A stretch of 64,000 nucleotides of DNA, from positions 310,001 to 374,000 of the forward strand of contig CP036526.1 of NCBI GenBank assembly GCA_007741555.1, in the 5' to 3' direction. Shown one piece after another: positions 19,762-28,926 of this stretch. Source of the DNA: Stieleria marina (GTDB taxonomy: Bacteria; Planctomycetota; Planctomycetia; Pirellulales; Pirellulaceae). The notes beneath the pieces are model-generated. The model saw nothing but the letters and a program-made list of their open reading frames with translations. It was not told the DNA's origin and made no database searches. The position numbers were made by a program, and so were the translations under genes. Positions within the stretch are counted from its first letter, which is position 1, and the number at the start of each line of letters is the position of its first letter.

Positions 19762-21006
19762 CTATTTCGGGAGACAACGCTGCAGTGTCAGCAGCGCGAA
19801 CCCCGTGCCGTACGGTCGGTGATAGTCGTACAGAGGATAGTCCCACCAGCAGCCATTCTTTTCCTGGCGATCCAGCATTAGTTTGGCGAGCATCGCTTGG
19901 AAGGGGGCTCGTTCTTCTGCAGGCAAGAGTGCCAAACACTCGGCGCCGTAGTAGTGCCCAAAGTAGTAAAAGTAACCAGCGACTTGCATCCAAGACTCGT
20001 GTGGTACGGGGCGTTTTCGTCCGATGTCAAGCCAGCCGTTGCGTACGTAGAGTCGATAGAGCCAGTTTTTGATCACGTTGTCAGTGATCGTCTTGTCGCC
20101 CCACATCCGTAACGCCGCATTGCAGCACTGTGATCTCCCCAAGCTTCCACCGGGACGATTGATGCCTCGCATCGGTTGGTACTTCAGGTACTCGCCATAC
20201 AAGTAGCTGAAATCGGGTTTGCGTTGTCGGTTGGTCGCCGCGATGGCGCGTTTGACAACTCGTGCGGGCGGATCCACTCCGATGTCTCGCGCCTCGGCCA
20301 ACGCAACCAGGACAGCGCCGTTGACGAAGCTAATGGAATCGGAAGTCGGTTGGTTGGCTTGGTAGCGAAAGTCATAATAGCCCCAGCCGCCATCGACCGA
20401 CTCGTACCGTGACAGCATGTCGAACTGAAGCTGAATCAGCTTTACGATTTTCGCCTGCTTCGATTGGTCCGTGTCATGGCGTCCGTGCATCCGCACCAAT
20501 GCTTGAATCGAATACGCGTGTCCCCAAACGTTGTAAATCGCTTGGCCGGTTGCTCTGCGAAGAGACCCCAGATGGTCCATCAACCAATCCTCGGCACGAT
20601 CCAACGCAGCGATTGCATCTGGATCATCTGAATTCGTTTCGATCAGTCCACTGATACAGAGCGACGTCGTTGCGGCGCGAAACGCATGGTGTGCGCCGGG
20701 GACAGGTGCGTAGATGTTCAAGCTTTTGGTCTTGGTAGGGGATCCCCACGAACCATTGCTGTTTTGGTCCTCGATCAAAAACTGCACGCCTTTGTAGATT
20801 GCACCACGAATCTCCGATTCGCTTGCCGCGGCAACCTCGGGTAGCGTGGGAGCCTGGCTGAAATCAAGGGCATTGTCCAGAATCGCACTTCGTTTCGCCG
20901 CGTGCTCTGAAGAAGGAGCGTCCTGCACCGGACCATCTTGAGCCATGGCGGAATTTGCGGTCAGGGACAAGCAGATCAAAAGTCCAAATTCAATTCTCAT
21001 GTTCAT
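19762..21006 (-). CDS. Exported prenyltransferase/squalene-cyclase-fold repeat protein
   Basis: 414 residues with a signal peptide (about 1-22, ending SAMAQ) and an alpha/alpha-toroid fold typical of prenyltransferase/squalene oxidase repeats. QW-like units can be seen at EDQNSNGSWGSPT, YESVDGGWGYYDF and DRQEKNGCWWDYPLYDYHR. The DxDD or DxTAD acid motifs of true cyclases are absent, so catalytic activity as a terpene cyclase is not supported. Planctomycetes encode many such exported repeat proteins of unknown role. It lies 48 bp downstream of the HlyD-like gene on the same strand, so the two likely form an operon. The gene converges with larA. Confidence 0.8.
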   Translation of the reverse strand: MNMRIEFGLLICLSLTANSAMAQDGPVQDAPSSEHAAKRSAILDNALDFSQAPTLPEVAAASESEIRGAIYKGVQFLIEDQNSNGSWGSPTKTKSLNIYAPVPGAHHAFRAATTSLCISGLIETNSDDPDAIAALDRAEDWLMDHLGSLRRATGQAIYNVWGHAYSIQALVRMHGRHDTDQSKQAKIVKLIQLQFDMLSRYESVDGGWGYYDFRYQANQPTSDSISFVNGAVLVALAEARDIGVDPPARVVKRAIAATNRQRKPDFSYLYGEYLKYQPMRGINRPGGSLGRSQCCNAALRMWGDKTITDNVIKNWLYRLYVRNGWLDIGRKRPVPHESWMQVAGYFYYFGHYYGAECLALLPAEERAPFQAMLAKLMLDRQEKNGCWWDYPLYDYHRPYGTGFALLTLQRCLPK

Positions 21007-21054
21007 CCGCTCCGTTAGTTGTCAGTCGCTGCTGTATTCGAAATCGATCGCGGA

Positions 21055-22329
21055 CTACTTCTTTTTACTCTTTGCTTTTTCAGCAGCGGCAAACTCAAGA
21101 TCACAACCCATCGCGGGTAGTAATTCAGGCTGGTCCTTGTCGACGCGAAACGACACTACGCAATCAAATTTTGATCCCGCGTAGGGAACACGGGAGACCG
21201 ACTTGACGGTTCCACTGAATGTTTCATCAGCAAAGGCTCGTGGAACGATCTTGCATTTCGCACCCTGCTTGACCAGTGCAAGATGCTTTTCATCCAAGTC
21301 GACTCGTACTCTTAGTTTGGATGAATCGACGACGGTCGCGATGACTTGTTTGGCAGCCACTTTCGACCCCGATTCCAAAGTGCTGGGTTTGTCCGACAAC
21401 TTTCCGCGGTTTAGTTTTCCGTGAAATACGATGCCATCGCTTGGAGATTTCATCACCATCTGTTTGCGTTCGTCACGCATCTCCGTGACTTTTTCTTCTT
21501 CCTCCTTGAACTTGTCACGCTTCTTTGACATTTCGATGTTCTGGCGCACTCGAGCGTTTGCCAACTCTTTCATCGTTTTTTCATAAGCCAATTGCGCTCG
21601 CTCCAGTGCAGCCTCCTCACTGGCCTCTTTTCGCGGGATACTTTGCTTGATGGCTCGGTCCGAAGTGATCTTGGTGCCATCGAATCGAAACTGTGCAAAC
21701 TCGACGGTTTGCTTGGCGCGTTTAAGGACGATCTCCTCGGACTCTTCGGTCAGATCATCCTCTTTGTACATTTGTTCCAACTGCTTCAGTTCTTCCTTCG
21801 CGTTGTCCAGCGACGACTGCGAAGATTTCAGGCTGAACTTTGCGGAGAGAACTTCGCGGTCACGATCGACTTCGACGTAGTTGTCAAATTTCTGCTGCGC
21901 CTGTTGACGCGAACGTTCCGCGGCGGACTTGTCCAGCTTCTGCGTTTTGATGAACTGTTCGTACTTGAACTCGTCTTCTGCCAAAGTCAATTCTGCCAGT
22001 TTCAGTTCGATTTCGGCTTGCTTGATTTTTTTGTCGATGTCTTCGGTGTCGAACCAAACCACGTTCTGGCCTTTGCTGACTTGGGTGCCATGCGGCAGCA
22101 GTCGCTTGATTTCGAGAGCGGTCAGATGCTCATTTTCGACCGCAATTTCGCTTGCTGTGACCGCTTCAAAAACGCCAGCCACTTTGGTGACTTTTGGCTT
22201 AGCATCGCTTGCCGATTCGGGTTCTTTTTCTTCGGCAGCAAAAACAGACGCACTGACTAGCAAGCAGCTCAGGGCCACCGTCCAACGATGACCCAACAAC
22301 GACGTATTCAACATGGGAGTACCAATCAT
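21055..22329 (-). CDS. HlyD-like periplasmic adaptor protein
   Basis: 424 residues with an N-terminal signal peptide (about 15-32, ending VFAAE) and no other membrane helix. A lipoyl/biotinyl-like half (about 50-100, with LLPHGTQVSKGQNVVWFDTEDID) leads into a long Lys/Glu/Gln-rich coiled coil (about 100-310), and the second half-motif KSPSDGIVFHGKLNRGK closes the hairpin. A beta-barrel region with VVDSSKLRVRVDLDEKHL and GTVKSVSR follows. This is the layout of HlyD/AcrA-type membrane-fusion proteins, though the coiled coil is long and no transporter or outer-membrane channel gene sits next to it. Probably co-transcribed with the squalene-cyclase-fold gene downstream. An internal ATG at 22314 is an alternative start. 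Confidence 0.82.
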   Translation of the reverse strand: MIGTPMLNTSLLGHRWTVALSCLLVSASVFAAEEKEPESASDAKPKVTKVAGVFEAVTASEIAVENEHLTALEIKRLLPHGTQVSKGQNVVWFDTEDIDKKIKQAEIELKLAELTLAEDEFKYEQFIKTQKLDKSAAERSRQQAQQKFDNYVEVDRDREVLSAKFSLKSSQSSLDNAKEELKQLEQMYKEDDLTEESEEIVLKRAKQTVEFAQFRFDGTKITSDRAIKQSIPRKEASEEAALERAQLAYEKTMKELANARVRQNIEMSKKRDKFKEEEEKVTEMRDERKQMVMKSPSDGIVFHGKLNRGKLSDKPSTLESGSKVAAKQVIATVVDSSKLRVRVDLDEKHLALVKQGAKCKIVPRAFADETFSGTVKSVSRVPYAGSKFDCVVSFRVDKDQPELLPAMGCDLEFAAAEKAKSKKK

Positions 22330-22505
22330 GATGTGAAACGATTACCAACAATACCGACTCGCGTTTTGGCGGAGCCGGAGACCATCATGTCCTGTCGGAC
22401 GCGCCGAGTCCAGTTTTCAGTTCGATAGTTTGCATGAAACGTTTGTGTTACGCTCGACGCTGAACACCTGATTTTTCCACCTATCGCAGTAAAGAGTCGC
22501 CACCC

Positions 22506-23270
22506 ATGCTGAAGCCGTCCGTTTGTATCGATGCTGTCCTGGAAGGGCATTCTCTCTGTGATGCTCTCGCGATGGTGGCTGATGCCGGTATCGGTGCCTT
22601 TGAATTTTGGTGCTGGTGGGAAAAAGACCTTAACGAGATGGTCCGCCTCACCGAAAAACATCAATTGGAAATTTCGGCCTGTTGCACCAAGTTTGTCTCG
22701 CTGGTGGACCCCAGTTTGCGAAGTGAATATCTGAAGGGTTTAGAGGAATCGATTGCGGCGGCGAAGCAGATTGATTGTCAAACTTTGATTTCGCAGGTTG
22801 GCGATTTCCGTGAAGGGGTTCCGCGACAGGAACAACATCAATCGCTTGTCGACGGACTTCGCGAAGCCGCGCCGATGCTGGAGGAGGCAGGCATCACGCT
22901 GGTGATCGAACCGCTGAACGAATTAGTTGATCACGCTGGCTACTATTTGGTACGTAGCGATGAAGCGTTTGCGGTGGTCTACAAAGTTGGCAGCCAGAAT
23001 GTGAAAGTCATTTACGACATTTATCACCAGCAAATCAGCGAAGGCCATCTGATCGCGAATCTGACAGAGAATATCGACAAGATCGCGCATTTTCATGCTG
23101 CTGGAAACCCAGGTCGTCACGAACTCACACGCGGCGAATTGCACTACCCGTCGATTTTTGACGCGATTCGCGACACCAACTACGACGGATACGTGGCCCT
23201 GGAATACTGGCCGGTCGGTGACCCAATGAAGGGGCTAAAAAAGGTCAACAGTTGGTTTGCTCGCGGGTAA
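22506..23270 (+). CDS. TIM-barrel sugar isomerase, hydroxypyruvate isomerase-like
   Basis: 254 residues, an AP-endonuclease-2-type TIM barrel of the xylose-isomerase-like superfamily. The best visible match is the hydroxypyruvate isomerase (Hyi) subgroup: GAFEFWCWWEKD, ITLVIEPLNELVDHAGYYL (metal-binding Glu), YDIYHQQISEGHL (the Hyi signature around the second metal site), HFHAAGNPGRHEL and ALEYWPVGDP. This family interconverts hydroxypyruvate and tartronate semialdehyde or related ketose substrates. Cytoplasmic, no signal peptide. The gene is divergent from the HlyD-like gene and stands alone, followed after 111 bp by an MFS transporter. Exact substrate is uncertain, because related epimerases share the same motifs. 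Confidence 0.85.
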   Translation: MLKPSVCIDAVLEGHSLCDALAMVADAGIGAFEFWCWWEKDLNEMVRLTEKHQLEISACCTKFVSLVDPSLRSEYLKGLEESIAAAKQIDCQTLISQVGDFREGVPRQEQHQSLVDGLREAAPMLEEAGITLVIEPLNELVDHAGYYLVRSDEAFAVVYKVGSQNVKVIYDIYHQQISEGHLIANLTENIDKIAHFHAAGNPGRHELTRGELHYPSIFDAIRDTNYDGYVALEYWPVGDPMKGLKKVNSWFARG

Positions 23271-23381
23271 TGCGATGATCTGTCGCCCGCTACTCGCTTT
23301 GATTCGTTCGGACTAAACTCTTTGACCCTCCGAGAACAGTATCTTTTCCTGCCGCTGCCGCAGTGAACCCGCCGAGCTTTG

Positions 23382-24701
23382 ATGTCCGACACCAATCCAA
23401 ATCAATCGCCGGGCACTGAACCGGATAGCGGCGGTCCAGGGCGACCGCGACGTCAAGCGGCGATCGCGTTCATTCTGCTAACGATCTTCATCGACATCTT
23501 GGGGATCGGAATTGTGATTCCGGTGTTGCCAAAGCTGGTTCAGGAGTTGTTGACCGGCAGTGTGGAAAGCACAACCGAAGGGGCCAATACGGCCAGCTTG
23601 TACTACGGCATCATCGCGGCGGTTTACGCGTTGATGCAGTTTGTCTTCGCGCCGATTGTCGGGGCGCTGTCGGATCGTTATGGCCGCAGGCCGATTATTC
23701 TCGGTTCGCTGTTCGGACTTGGAATTGATTTTTTGATCCAAGGGTTCGCCAATAACATTGTGTGGCTGTTCGTCGGGCGAATGCTTGCCGGCGTCATGGG
23801 AGCCAGTTTTTCGACCGCCAACGCTTACATCGCTGACGTGTCCAATGACGACACCCGAGCCAGGAATTTTGGATTCGTAGGCATGATGTTCGGGCTTGGC
23901 TTTACGATCGGTCCCGCGTTGGGTGGTGTATTGGGCAGCTATGATATTCGGTTGCCATTCTTTGTGGCGGCGGGGCTTGCGTTTGTAAATTGGATGTACG
24001 GTTTCTTCATCCTGCCCGAGTCGCTGCCGCCCGAAAAGCGTAGCCCGTTCACAATCGCGAACGCCAATCCATTCAATTCCATCAAACATCTGCGTGCCTA
24101 TCCGTTTGTCGCAGGCATCGCCATCGTGTTTGTCTGCAAGGCGCTTGCACAGCGAGGCCTTGAAAATGTCTGGGTGCTAAGCACAAACTATCGCTTTGGT
24201 TGGGATGAAATGACCAACGGAAAAGCACTTTGCTTGGTTGGAATCATGGCGATCATTGTGCAGGGCGGCATGGTTCGTCCGGTCATCAAGCGGCTAGGCG
24301 AACGAAAGGCGATTCTGATCGCGACCGTGATCTCAGCGATCGCATTTTTGGCTTATGGTTTGGCGAGCGAAGGTTGGATGATGTACTGGATCATCGTGGT
24401 CGGATCGCTCGGTGGAATCGCCGGCCCAGCGATTCAAAGTTTGATCACGTCACGAGTCGATGAAACAGAACAAGGCAAGATCCAAGGGGCACTCACGTCG
24501 CTGACCAGCGTGACCAATGTGATTGCACCACTGTTTTTTACGGCTGGATTGTTCAAGTTCTTTACCAGCGAAGCGGCTCCAGTGAAGATTCCCGGCGCAC
24601 CTTTTTTAGTCGGAGCACTGTTGTTGATCGTCGCACTATTCATCGCAATCAGCGTTTTCAAACGCTTTCCCGATGAGGAAACATCGGAGCCGACCGAATA
24701 G
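23382..24701 (+). CDS. MFS transporter, TetA-like drug exporter family
   Basis: 439-residue major facilitator with 12 predicted membrane helices. The first helix carries TIFIDILGIGIVIPVLPKL, typical of the TetA (drug:H+ antiporter-1) branch, and the conserved cytoplasmic loop motif A is GALSDRYGRRPIIL. Helix 5 has GLGFTIGPALGGVLG, the antiporter motif C region. The N-terminal tail is Pro/Gly-rich and cytoplasmic. An in-frame TTG one codon before the ATG is a less likely start. Substrate cannot be predicted; a resistance function should not be assumed from family membership. No regulator gene is adjacent. Confidence 0.88.
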   Translation: MSDTNPNQSPGTEPDSGGPGRPRRQAAIAFILLTIFIDILGIGIVIPVLPKLVQELLTGSVESTTEGANTASLYYGIIAAVYALMQFVFAPIVGALSDRYGRRPIILGSLFGLGIDFLIQGFANNIVWLFVGRMLAGVMGASFSTANAYIADVSNDDTRARNFGFVGMMFGLGFTIGPALGGVLGSYDIRLPFFVAAGLAFVNWMYGFFILPESLPPEKRSPFTIANANPFNSIKHLRAYPFVAGIAIVFVCKALAQRGLENVWVLSTNYRFGWDEMTNGKALCLVGIMAIIVQGGMVRPVIKRLGERKAILIATVISAIAFLAYGLASEGWMMYWIIVVGSLGGIAGPAIQSLITSRVDETEQGKIQGALTSLTSVTNVIAPLFFTAGLFKFFTSEAAPVKIPGAPFLVGALLLIVALFIAISVFKRFPDEETSEPTE

Positions 24702-24754
24702 ATCGGCTGCCGACATCTCTTGGCGAAGTATTGTTTCTGAGACAGACAGGAACG

Positions 24755-26368
24755 CTATTTCTCCTGCGTTTCGACTCGGATGATTCGCTGATCCGTCACG
24801 GTTTTTCCGTGAGGGTCTTCCGATTTGATTTCGATCAAGTGACTGCCGCGACTTAGATCCACTGGCAGAAAACCACGCCAGATATGGGGAGTTCGGTGTG
24901 CGCCGGGCAACTCTGTCCATGTCCGGTTGGGCAGTGCTACTTCGTTCTTTTTTTCGTTCACAAACGCTGGGTCCAGCTCGTTGACGCGTTCCATTGGCTG
25001 CCACTGGCCTTGCCGATCGACGCGAAGTGAAACCTTGCTGCGATGCGAACCGTTGAAAACGTTGGCGCGAACAACGGTGGTCGACAAGTCTGTTTGGGCG
25101 ACGACTTCAGGCGCGTAAATGTTCATCTGATAATCAGCGGTTCGTCCGGCTGGTCGCAATTCCAACGAATAGTTTGCGCCGTCGAACTCCATGATCGAGT
25201 ATCCGTTGGGGCCACCATCGCTCATCGTGGCGTGCGGAATTCCTCGTTCGTCTTTTCGTCCACGCCACCAACTACCGCAAACAGTCACGTTGACGATGTG
25301 GTGGTGTTTCTCTTTGCCTTGCCATCCGTCTTCCTTGCCGATGTATCGATGTTCCATGTAGTGCGTGTGTGCTGAAACGGAAACCGTTGCAGGACGTTTT
25401 TCGATCAACCGGTAAAGCTCTTGGCGATCGTCGACTCCTGTCAGTGGCACATGCATCAACAACACGATCAACTGATTTTCTGGAATGAGCGACAGGTCAT
25501 TCTTGATAAACTCCATTTGGCGCGGTCCCAGACCACCGTGGTAGTGAGCTTTGTTTTCGCCGTCGCGACCGTGCCACATGACATCGTCCAGCACCAAAAA
25601 GTGAGTCGGACCATGATCGAAAGAATAGTAGGCAGGACCGTAAATCCGCTCGAACGTTTCGTCGCTCAGTTCGTCATTGGGAGCATCTGTGTTGACATCG
25701 TGGTTGCCAATCACGTTGTACCAAGGGATCCCAATCAGCGCGATCGCGCGATTGAGCGGATCCATCATCGCAAGATCGTCAAACACGATGTCGCCTAGTG
25801 TGACGCCAAACGCTGCATCGTGAGCTTCGGCGGCGATGATCTGTTCGATCACGTCGTGTTCGATGTATTCGACTTCAGCGATGTCTCGTGGCTGAGGGTC
25901 GCCAAACAAAATCGCCTTGAACTTCTCTGGTTCGGCGTTCTTTCGCATGGGGAAGTCGATCGAATCAGGCAACGGCCCCGTCGGCGGCACACCAGCAAAC
26001 TTGGTTCCCTCGGGTGATCCGGCAGGTTTGTGGATGTAGTAGAACTGAGGCAATTTTTGAGCATTCAAAGGCACGACCCAGTCGCGTGGTTTGATTACAA
26101 AAACGATGTCATCGTTGTCGACTTCGATTTCGTAACGCCCTGTCTCATCCGTCAGAACGATGTTGGCGCCATTGCTGACACGAACCTTGGGGATCCCCGC
26201 TTCGTCAGCATCACGCTTTTGATTGTTGTTCGCATCGTGGTAGACAACACCGCTGGCGGTTTGCGTTGGCTGCTTGTTATCGCCGGCGTGCTCAGGAGAT
26301 TCGTGGGCCTGCGCCGGAGAAAATTGAATTGCCAGAGCGACAAACACACAAAATATAGATCGGTACAT
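24755..26368 (-). CDS. Exported calcineurin-like phosphoesterase with SdrD-B-like domain
   Basis: 537 residues. A signal peptide (about 1-21, AIQFSPAQA) is followed by a small beta-sandwich (about 38-110) with VYHDANNNQKRDADEAGIP and LTDETGRYEIEV, which resembles the SdrD B-like/prealbumin-type domains often fused to this enzyme. The metallophosphatase domain (about 145-380) has the five classic blocks: FGDPQPRD, LGDIVFDD, VIGNHDVN, LMHVPLTG and SAHTHYMEHR. A C-terminal beta-rich extension (about 400-530) corresponds to the companion C-terminal metallophosphatase domain. The enzyme is likely a secreted phosphomonoesterase or phosphodiesterase for scavenging phosphate. It converges with the MFS gene. 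Confidence 0.88.
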   Translation of the reverse strand: MYRSIFCVFVALAIQFSPAQAHESPEHAGDNKQPTQTASGVVYHDANNNQKRDADEAGIPKVRVSNGANIVLTDETGRYEIEVDNDDIVFVIKPRDWVVPLNAQKLPQFYYIHKPAGSPEGTKFAGVPPTGPLPDSIDFPMRKNAEPEKFKAILFGDPQPRDIAEVEYIEHDVIEQIIAAEAHDAAFGVTLGDIVFDDLAMMDPLNRAIALIGIPWYNVIGNHDVNTDAPNDELSDETFERIYGPAYYSFDHGPTHFLVLDDVMWHGRDGENKAHYHGGLGPRQMEFIKNDLSLIPENQLIVLLMHVPLTGVDDRQELYRLIEKRPATVSVSAHTHYMEHRYIGKEDGWQGKEKHHHIVNVTVCGSWWRGRKDERGIPHATMSDGGPNGYSIMEFDGANYSLELRPAGRTADYQMNIYAPEVVAQTDLSTTVVRANVFNGSHRSKVSLRVDRQGQWQPMERVNELDPAFVNEKKNEVALPNRTWTELPGAHRTPHIWRGFLPVDLSRGSHLIEIKSEDPHGKTVTDQRIIRVETQEK

Positions 26369-26455
26369 GGAGTATCACGTGTTGGTGGGGTGGGAGGTTC
26401 AAGGTGGGAGTGCCGATTCTAATTCGACGCGGCACGGATAGAGCAAAACGTTGCT

Positions 26456-27511
26456 TCAGAATCGGCCGTTCCAAATTTCTTCCCGGCTTGGCGGAACCAA
26501 TCCAGGATTGATGGGATTGCAGTAGAGCAATCGGTGCACCGCTTTTGCGGATCCGTCAAAACGCGAGGCTTCTTCTAAATGCCAATCACGCTCCGTGGGA
26601 ACCAAGTCGCCATCGGCTGGCCAGGCATCAAATGGTTGGTAGCCTAGCGCAGCGGATAGTTTCGCCGAATTCATCGTGACGTTTCCGGCACGCGGCGGCA
26701 TCGGACCGGCTTCGATTCGTGCGCAGCCTTGCAGCAATTGCGGATCGTAGCCACCCACAACACTGACGATCTGTGCAATTTCATAAAGGCTTAACCGACG
26801 CGGGCCACCCGCATGAAACGTACCGGGAAGGGGGGTGGCAAACAGCTTTGCGAACAACCGGTTCATGCAATCGCTGTACGTCGGTGTACGAACTTCATCG
26901 AAATACAGTGTTGCGGGTTTTTCTTGTTTGAACCGCGAAGCAATCCAGTCGACGGCTCCGGCGTGCCCGTTGAAACTGATCCCCATTGGCAAAGAGATTC
27001 GCAAAATGGAAGCATCGGGCCTCTCGTTGCGAACGATTTGTTCGGCCAATACCATTTTCGATCCGTAGATCGTCACGGGGTCCGGTTCGTCGTCTTCGTC
27101 GTAGTGTCCGCCATCGCGTCCGGCAAACACCAAGTCGATGGACAAATGAATCACCGCCGCGTCGTACCGGGTGGCTTGGGCGATCATATTCTCCGTGCCC
27201 GTGACATTGACGCGGTGCGCCATCGCTGGATCCAGTTCGCATGATTTCAATCGGCAGCTACCCGCACAGTTCAGCAGGCTTTTGAACTGGTAGCGATCCC
27301 AGAGTTGTTTGACTTCGTCGCTGTTTTCCACTTCGCACGGCACGATACCATCGCCCGAGAGTGGCCACATCGACGCTTGACGTACCCCGATGACTTGGTC
27401 GCCATAGAGCGATCGGAAATAGTGAAACGCGTTGTAGCCGGGGACACCTGCGATGCCGGTCACCAGCATCGGCAGAGGTGGTGCCGCAGTCGTGGATGTT
27501 TGGATCGGCAT
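26456..27511 (-). CDS. RfbD-like NAD(P)-dependent sugar reductase
   Basis: 351 residues, extended short-chain dehydrogenase of the dTDP-4-dehydrorhamnose reductase (RmlD/RfbD) type. Seen: nucleotide-binding VTGIAGVPGYNAF (a modified GxxGxxG), SIDLVFAGRDGGHYDEDDEP as active-site strand region, and YGSKMVLAEQIV with the catalytic Tyr and Lys. The longer open frame starts at 27718 but its upstream part overlaps the neighbouring sulfatase leader; the ATG at 27511 places the Rossmann motif about 18 residues from the start, the normal spacing. It probably reduces a nucleotide-4-keto sugar for surface polysaccharide, though no other rhamnose genes are near. Divergent from the sulfatase at 27588. Confidence 0.8.
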   Translation of the reverse strand: MPIQTSTTAAPPLPMLVTGIAGVPGYNAFHYFRSLYGDQVIGVRQASMWPLSGDGIVPCEVENSDEVKQLWDRYQFKSLLNCAGSCRLKSCELDPAMAHRVNVTGTENMIAQATRYDAAVIHLSIDLVFAGRDGGHYDEDDEPDPVTIYGSKMVLAEQIVRNERPDASILRISLPMGISFNGHAGAVDWIASRFKQEKPATLYFDEVRTPTYSDCMNRLFAKLFATPLPGTFHAGGPRRLSLYEIAQIVSVVGGYDPQLLQGCARIEAGPMPPRAGNVTMNSAKLSAALGYQPFDAWPADGDLVPTERDWHLEEASRFDGSAKAVHRLLYCNPINPGLVPPSREEIWNGRF

Positions 27512-27587
27512 GGGGCCGGTTGGCCTGGTTAGAATGACGGGCTGGAATCTTCCAATGAACGTAACCGGCAGCCTCACGAGATCAAAG

Positions 27588-28904
27588 ATGTCACGATATT
27601 TGACTTGTTTTTTCGTTTTCATTTTGTGGGCGACGATGCACGACTGCCAGTCTGCCGACCGCCCCAACATTGTGATGATCATGGCGGACGATCTTGGGTT
27701 TGAAACCATCGGTGCCAACGGCGGAACTTCCTACAAAACGCCGATTTTGGATCAAATGGCGGCCGAGGGAGTCCGGTTTCCGCATTGTTACTCACAGCCG
27801 ATCTGCACTCCGTCGCGGGTGCAGCTGATGACCGGTATCTACAACGTTCGCAACTATGCCGAGTTTGGTTTGCTGGAAACGTCGCAGCGGACGTTTGCAA
27901 ATCTGTTGCGAGATGACGGCTACGAAACCTGCATTGTCGGTAAATGGCAGCTGGGAAAAGACAAGGCGCTGCCGAAGCATTTTGGATTTAGCGAACACTG
28001 CTTGTGGCAACTGTTTCGCCGCCCGAGTCGTTTTGCCAGTCCCGGTTTGGAGATCAACGGTGAGCCTAAAGACTTTCCTGGTGGCTACGGTCCCGATGTG
28101 GCGACCGACTACGCCGTCAATTTCATCGATGAGAACAAAGACAAACCGTTTTTGCTTTACTATCCCATGATCCTGACGCACTGTCCGTTTGAACCCACGC
28201 CCGATTCGGCCGACTGGGATCCGGCGAGTCCTGGATCAAAGACCTACAAAGGCGACGCAAAGTACTTTGGCGACATGGTCAGTTACATGGACAAAATCAT
28301 CGGTCGGATTCTGACACAATTGGACCAGTCGGGCGTCCGCGAAAACACGCTGGTAATCTTCACGGGTGACAACGGTACCGATGTGCCAGTGGTTTCGATG
28401 ATGGGGGATGTCGAAGTCGCCGGTGCGAAAGGCAAGACGACTGATGGGGGAAACCATGTTCCGCTGATCATTCAGTGGAAGGGGAAGACGGTCGTCGGCA
28501 AAGTCTGCAAGGATATCGTGGACTTCAGCGATTTTCTTCCCACGATGTGCGAAGCCGCCGGAGTGGAAATTCCAGCATCGCCCGAACTGGATGGTCGCAG
28601 TTTCTTGCCGCAGTTGATCGGTCAAAAAGGCAACCCGCGCGAGTGGATCTACCAGTGGTACGCTCGCAATGGAGGCGTCAAAGGAGCTGAGTTCACTCGC
28701 AACCAGCGATACAAACTTTACCGGACGGGTAAATTTTATGACGTTGCGAATGATCGCCTGGAAAAAAATCCGCTGGATGTCACTCAGCTGGATCCTGAAA
28801 CGCTGCTCGTTTATCGAAATCTAAAACACGCGATTGACCAGTACATCGATGCACGACCCCAGCGGTTTGCCAACTGGAAGAAGAGCAACCGCAAGAAAAA
28901 GTAG
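27588..28904 (+). CDS. Exported type I sulfatase
   Basis: 438 residues, formylglycine-dependent arylsulfatase family. A signal peptide (about 3-22) precedes RPNIVMIMADDLG, the first metal-binding block. The sulfatase signature CTPSRVQLMTG places the Cys that is oxidised to formylglycine at residue 73, and GKWQLGKDK is the second signature. TGDNGTD supplies further metal ligands. The open frame continues upstream to 27453, but that part is antisense to the RfbD-like gene and lacks a signal peptide; the ATG at 27588 begins the signal peptide cleanly. The enzyme likely removes sulfate from algal or marine glycans, a known planctomycete trait, and works with the second sulfatase, whose gene faces it at 28927. 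Confidence 0.92.
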   Translation: MSRYLTCFFVFILWATMHDCQSADRPNIVMIMADDLGFETIGANGGTSYKTPILDQMAAEGVRFPHCYSQPICTPSRVQLMTGIYNVRNYAEFGLLETSQRTFANLLRDDGYETCIVGKWQLGKDKALPKHFGFSEHCLWQLFRRPSRFASPGLEINGEPKDFPGGYGPDVATDYAVNFIDENKDKPFLLYYPMILTHCPFEPTPDSADWDPASPGSKTYKGDAKYFGDMVSYMDKIIGRILTQLDQSGVRENTLVIFTGDNGTDVPVVSMMGDVEVAGAKGKTTDGGNHVPLIIQWKGKTVVGKVCKDIVDFSDFLPTMCEAAGVEIPASPELDGRSFLPQLIGQKGNPREWIYQWYARNGGVKGAEFTRNQRYKLYRTGKFYDVANDRLEKNPLDVTQLDPETLLVYRNLKHAIDQYIDARPQRFANWKKSNRKKK

Positions 28905-28926
28905 TCAAGGAAGGAGCCGTCGCCAG

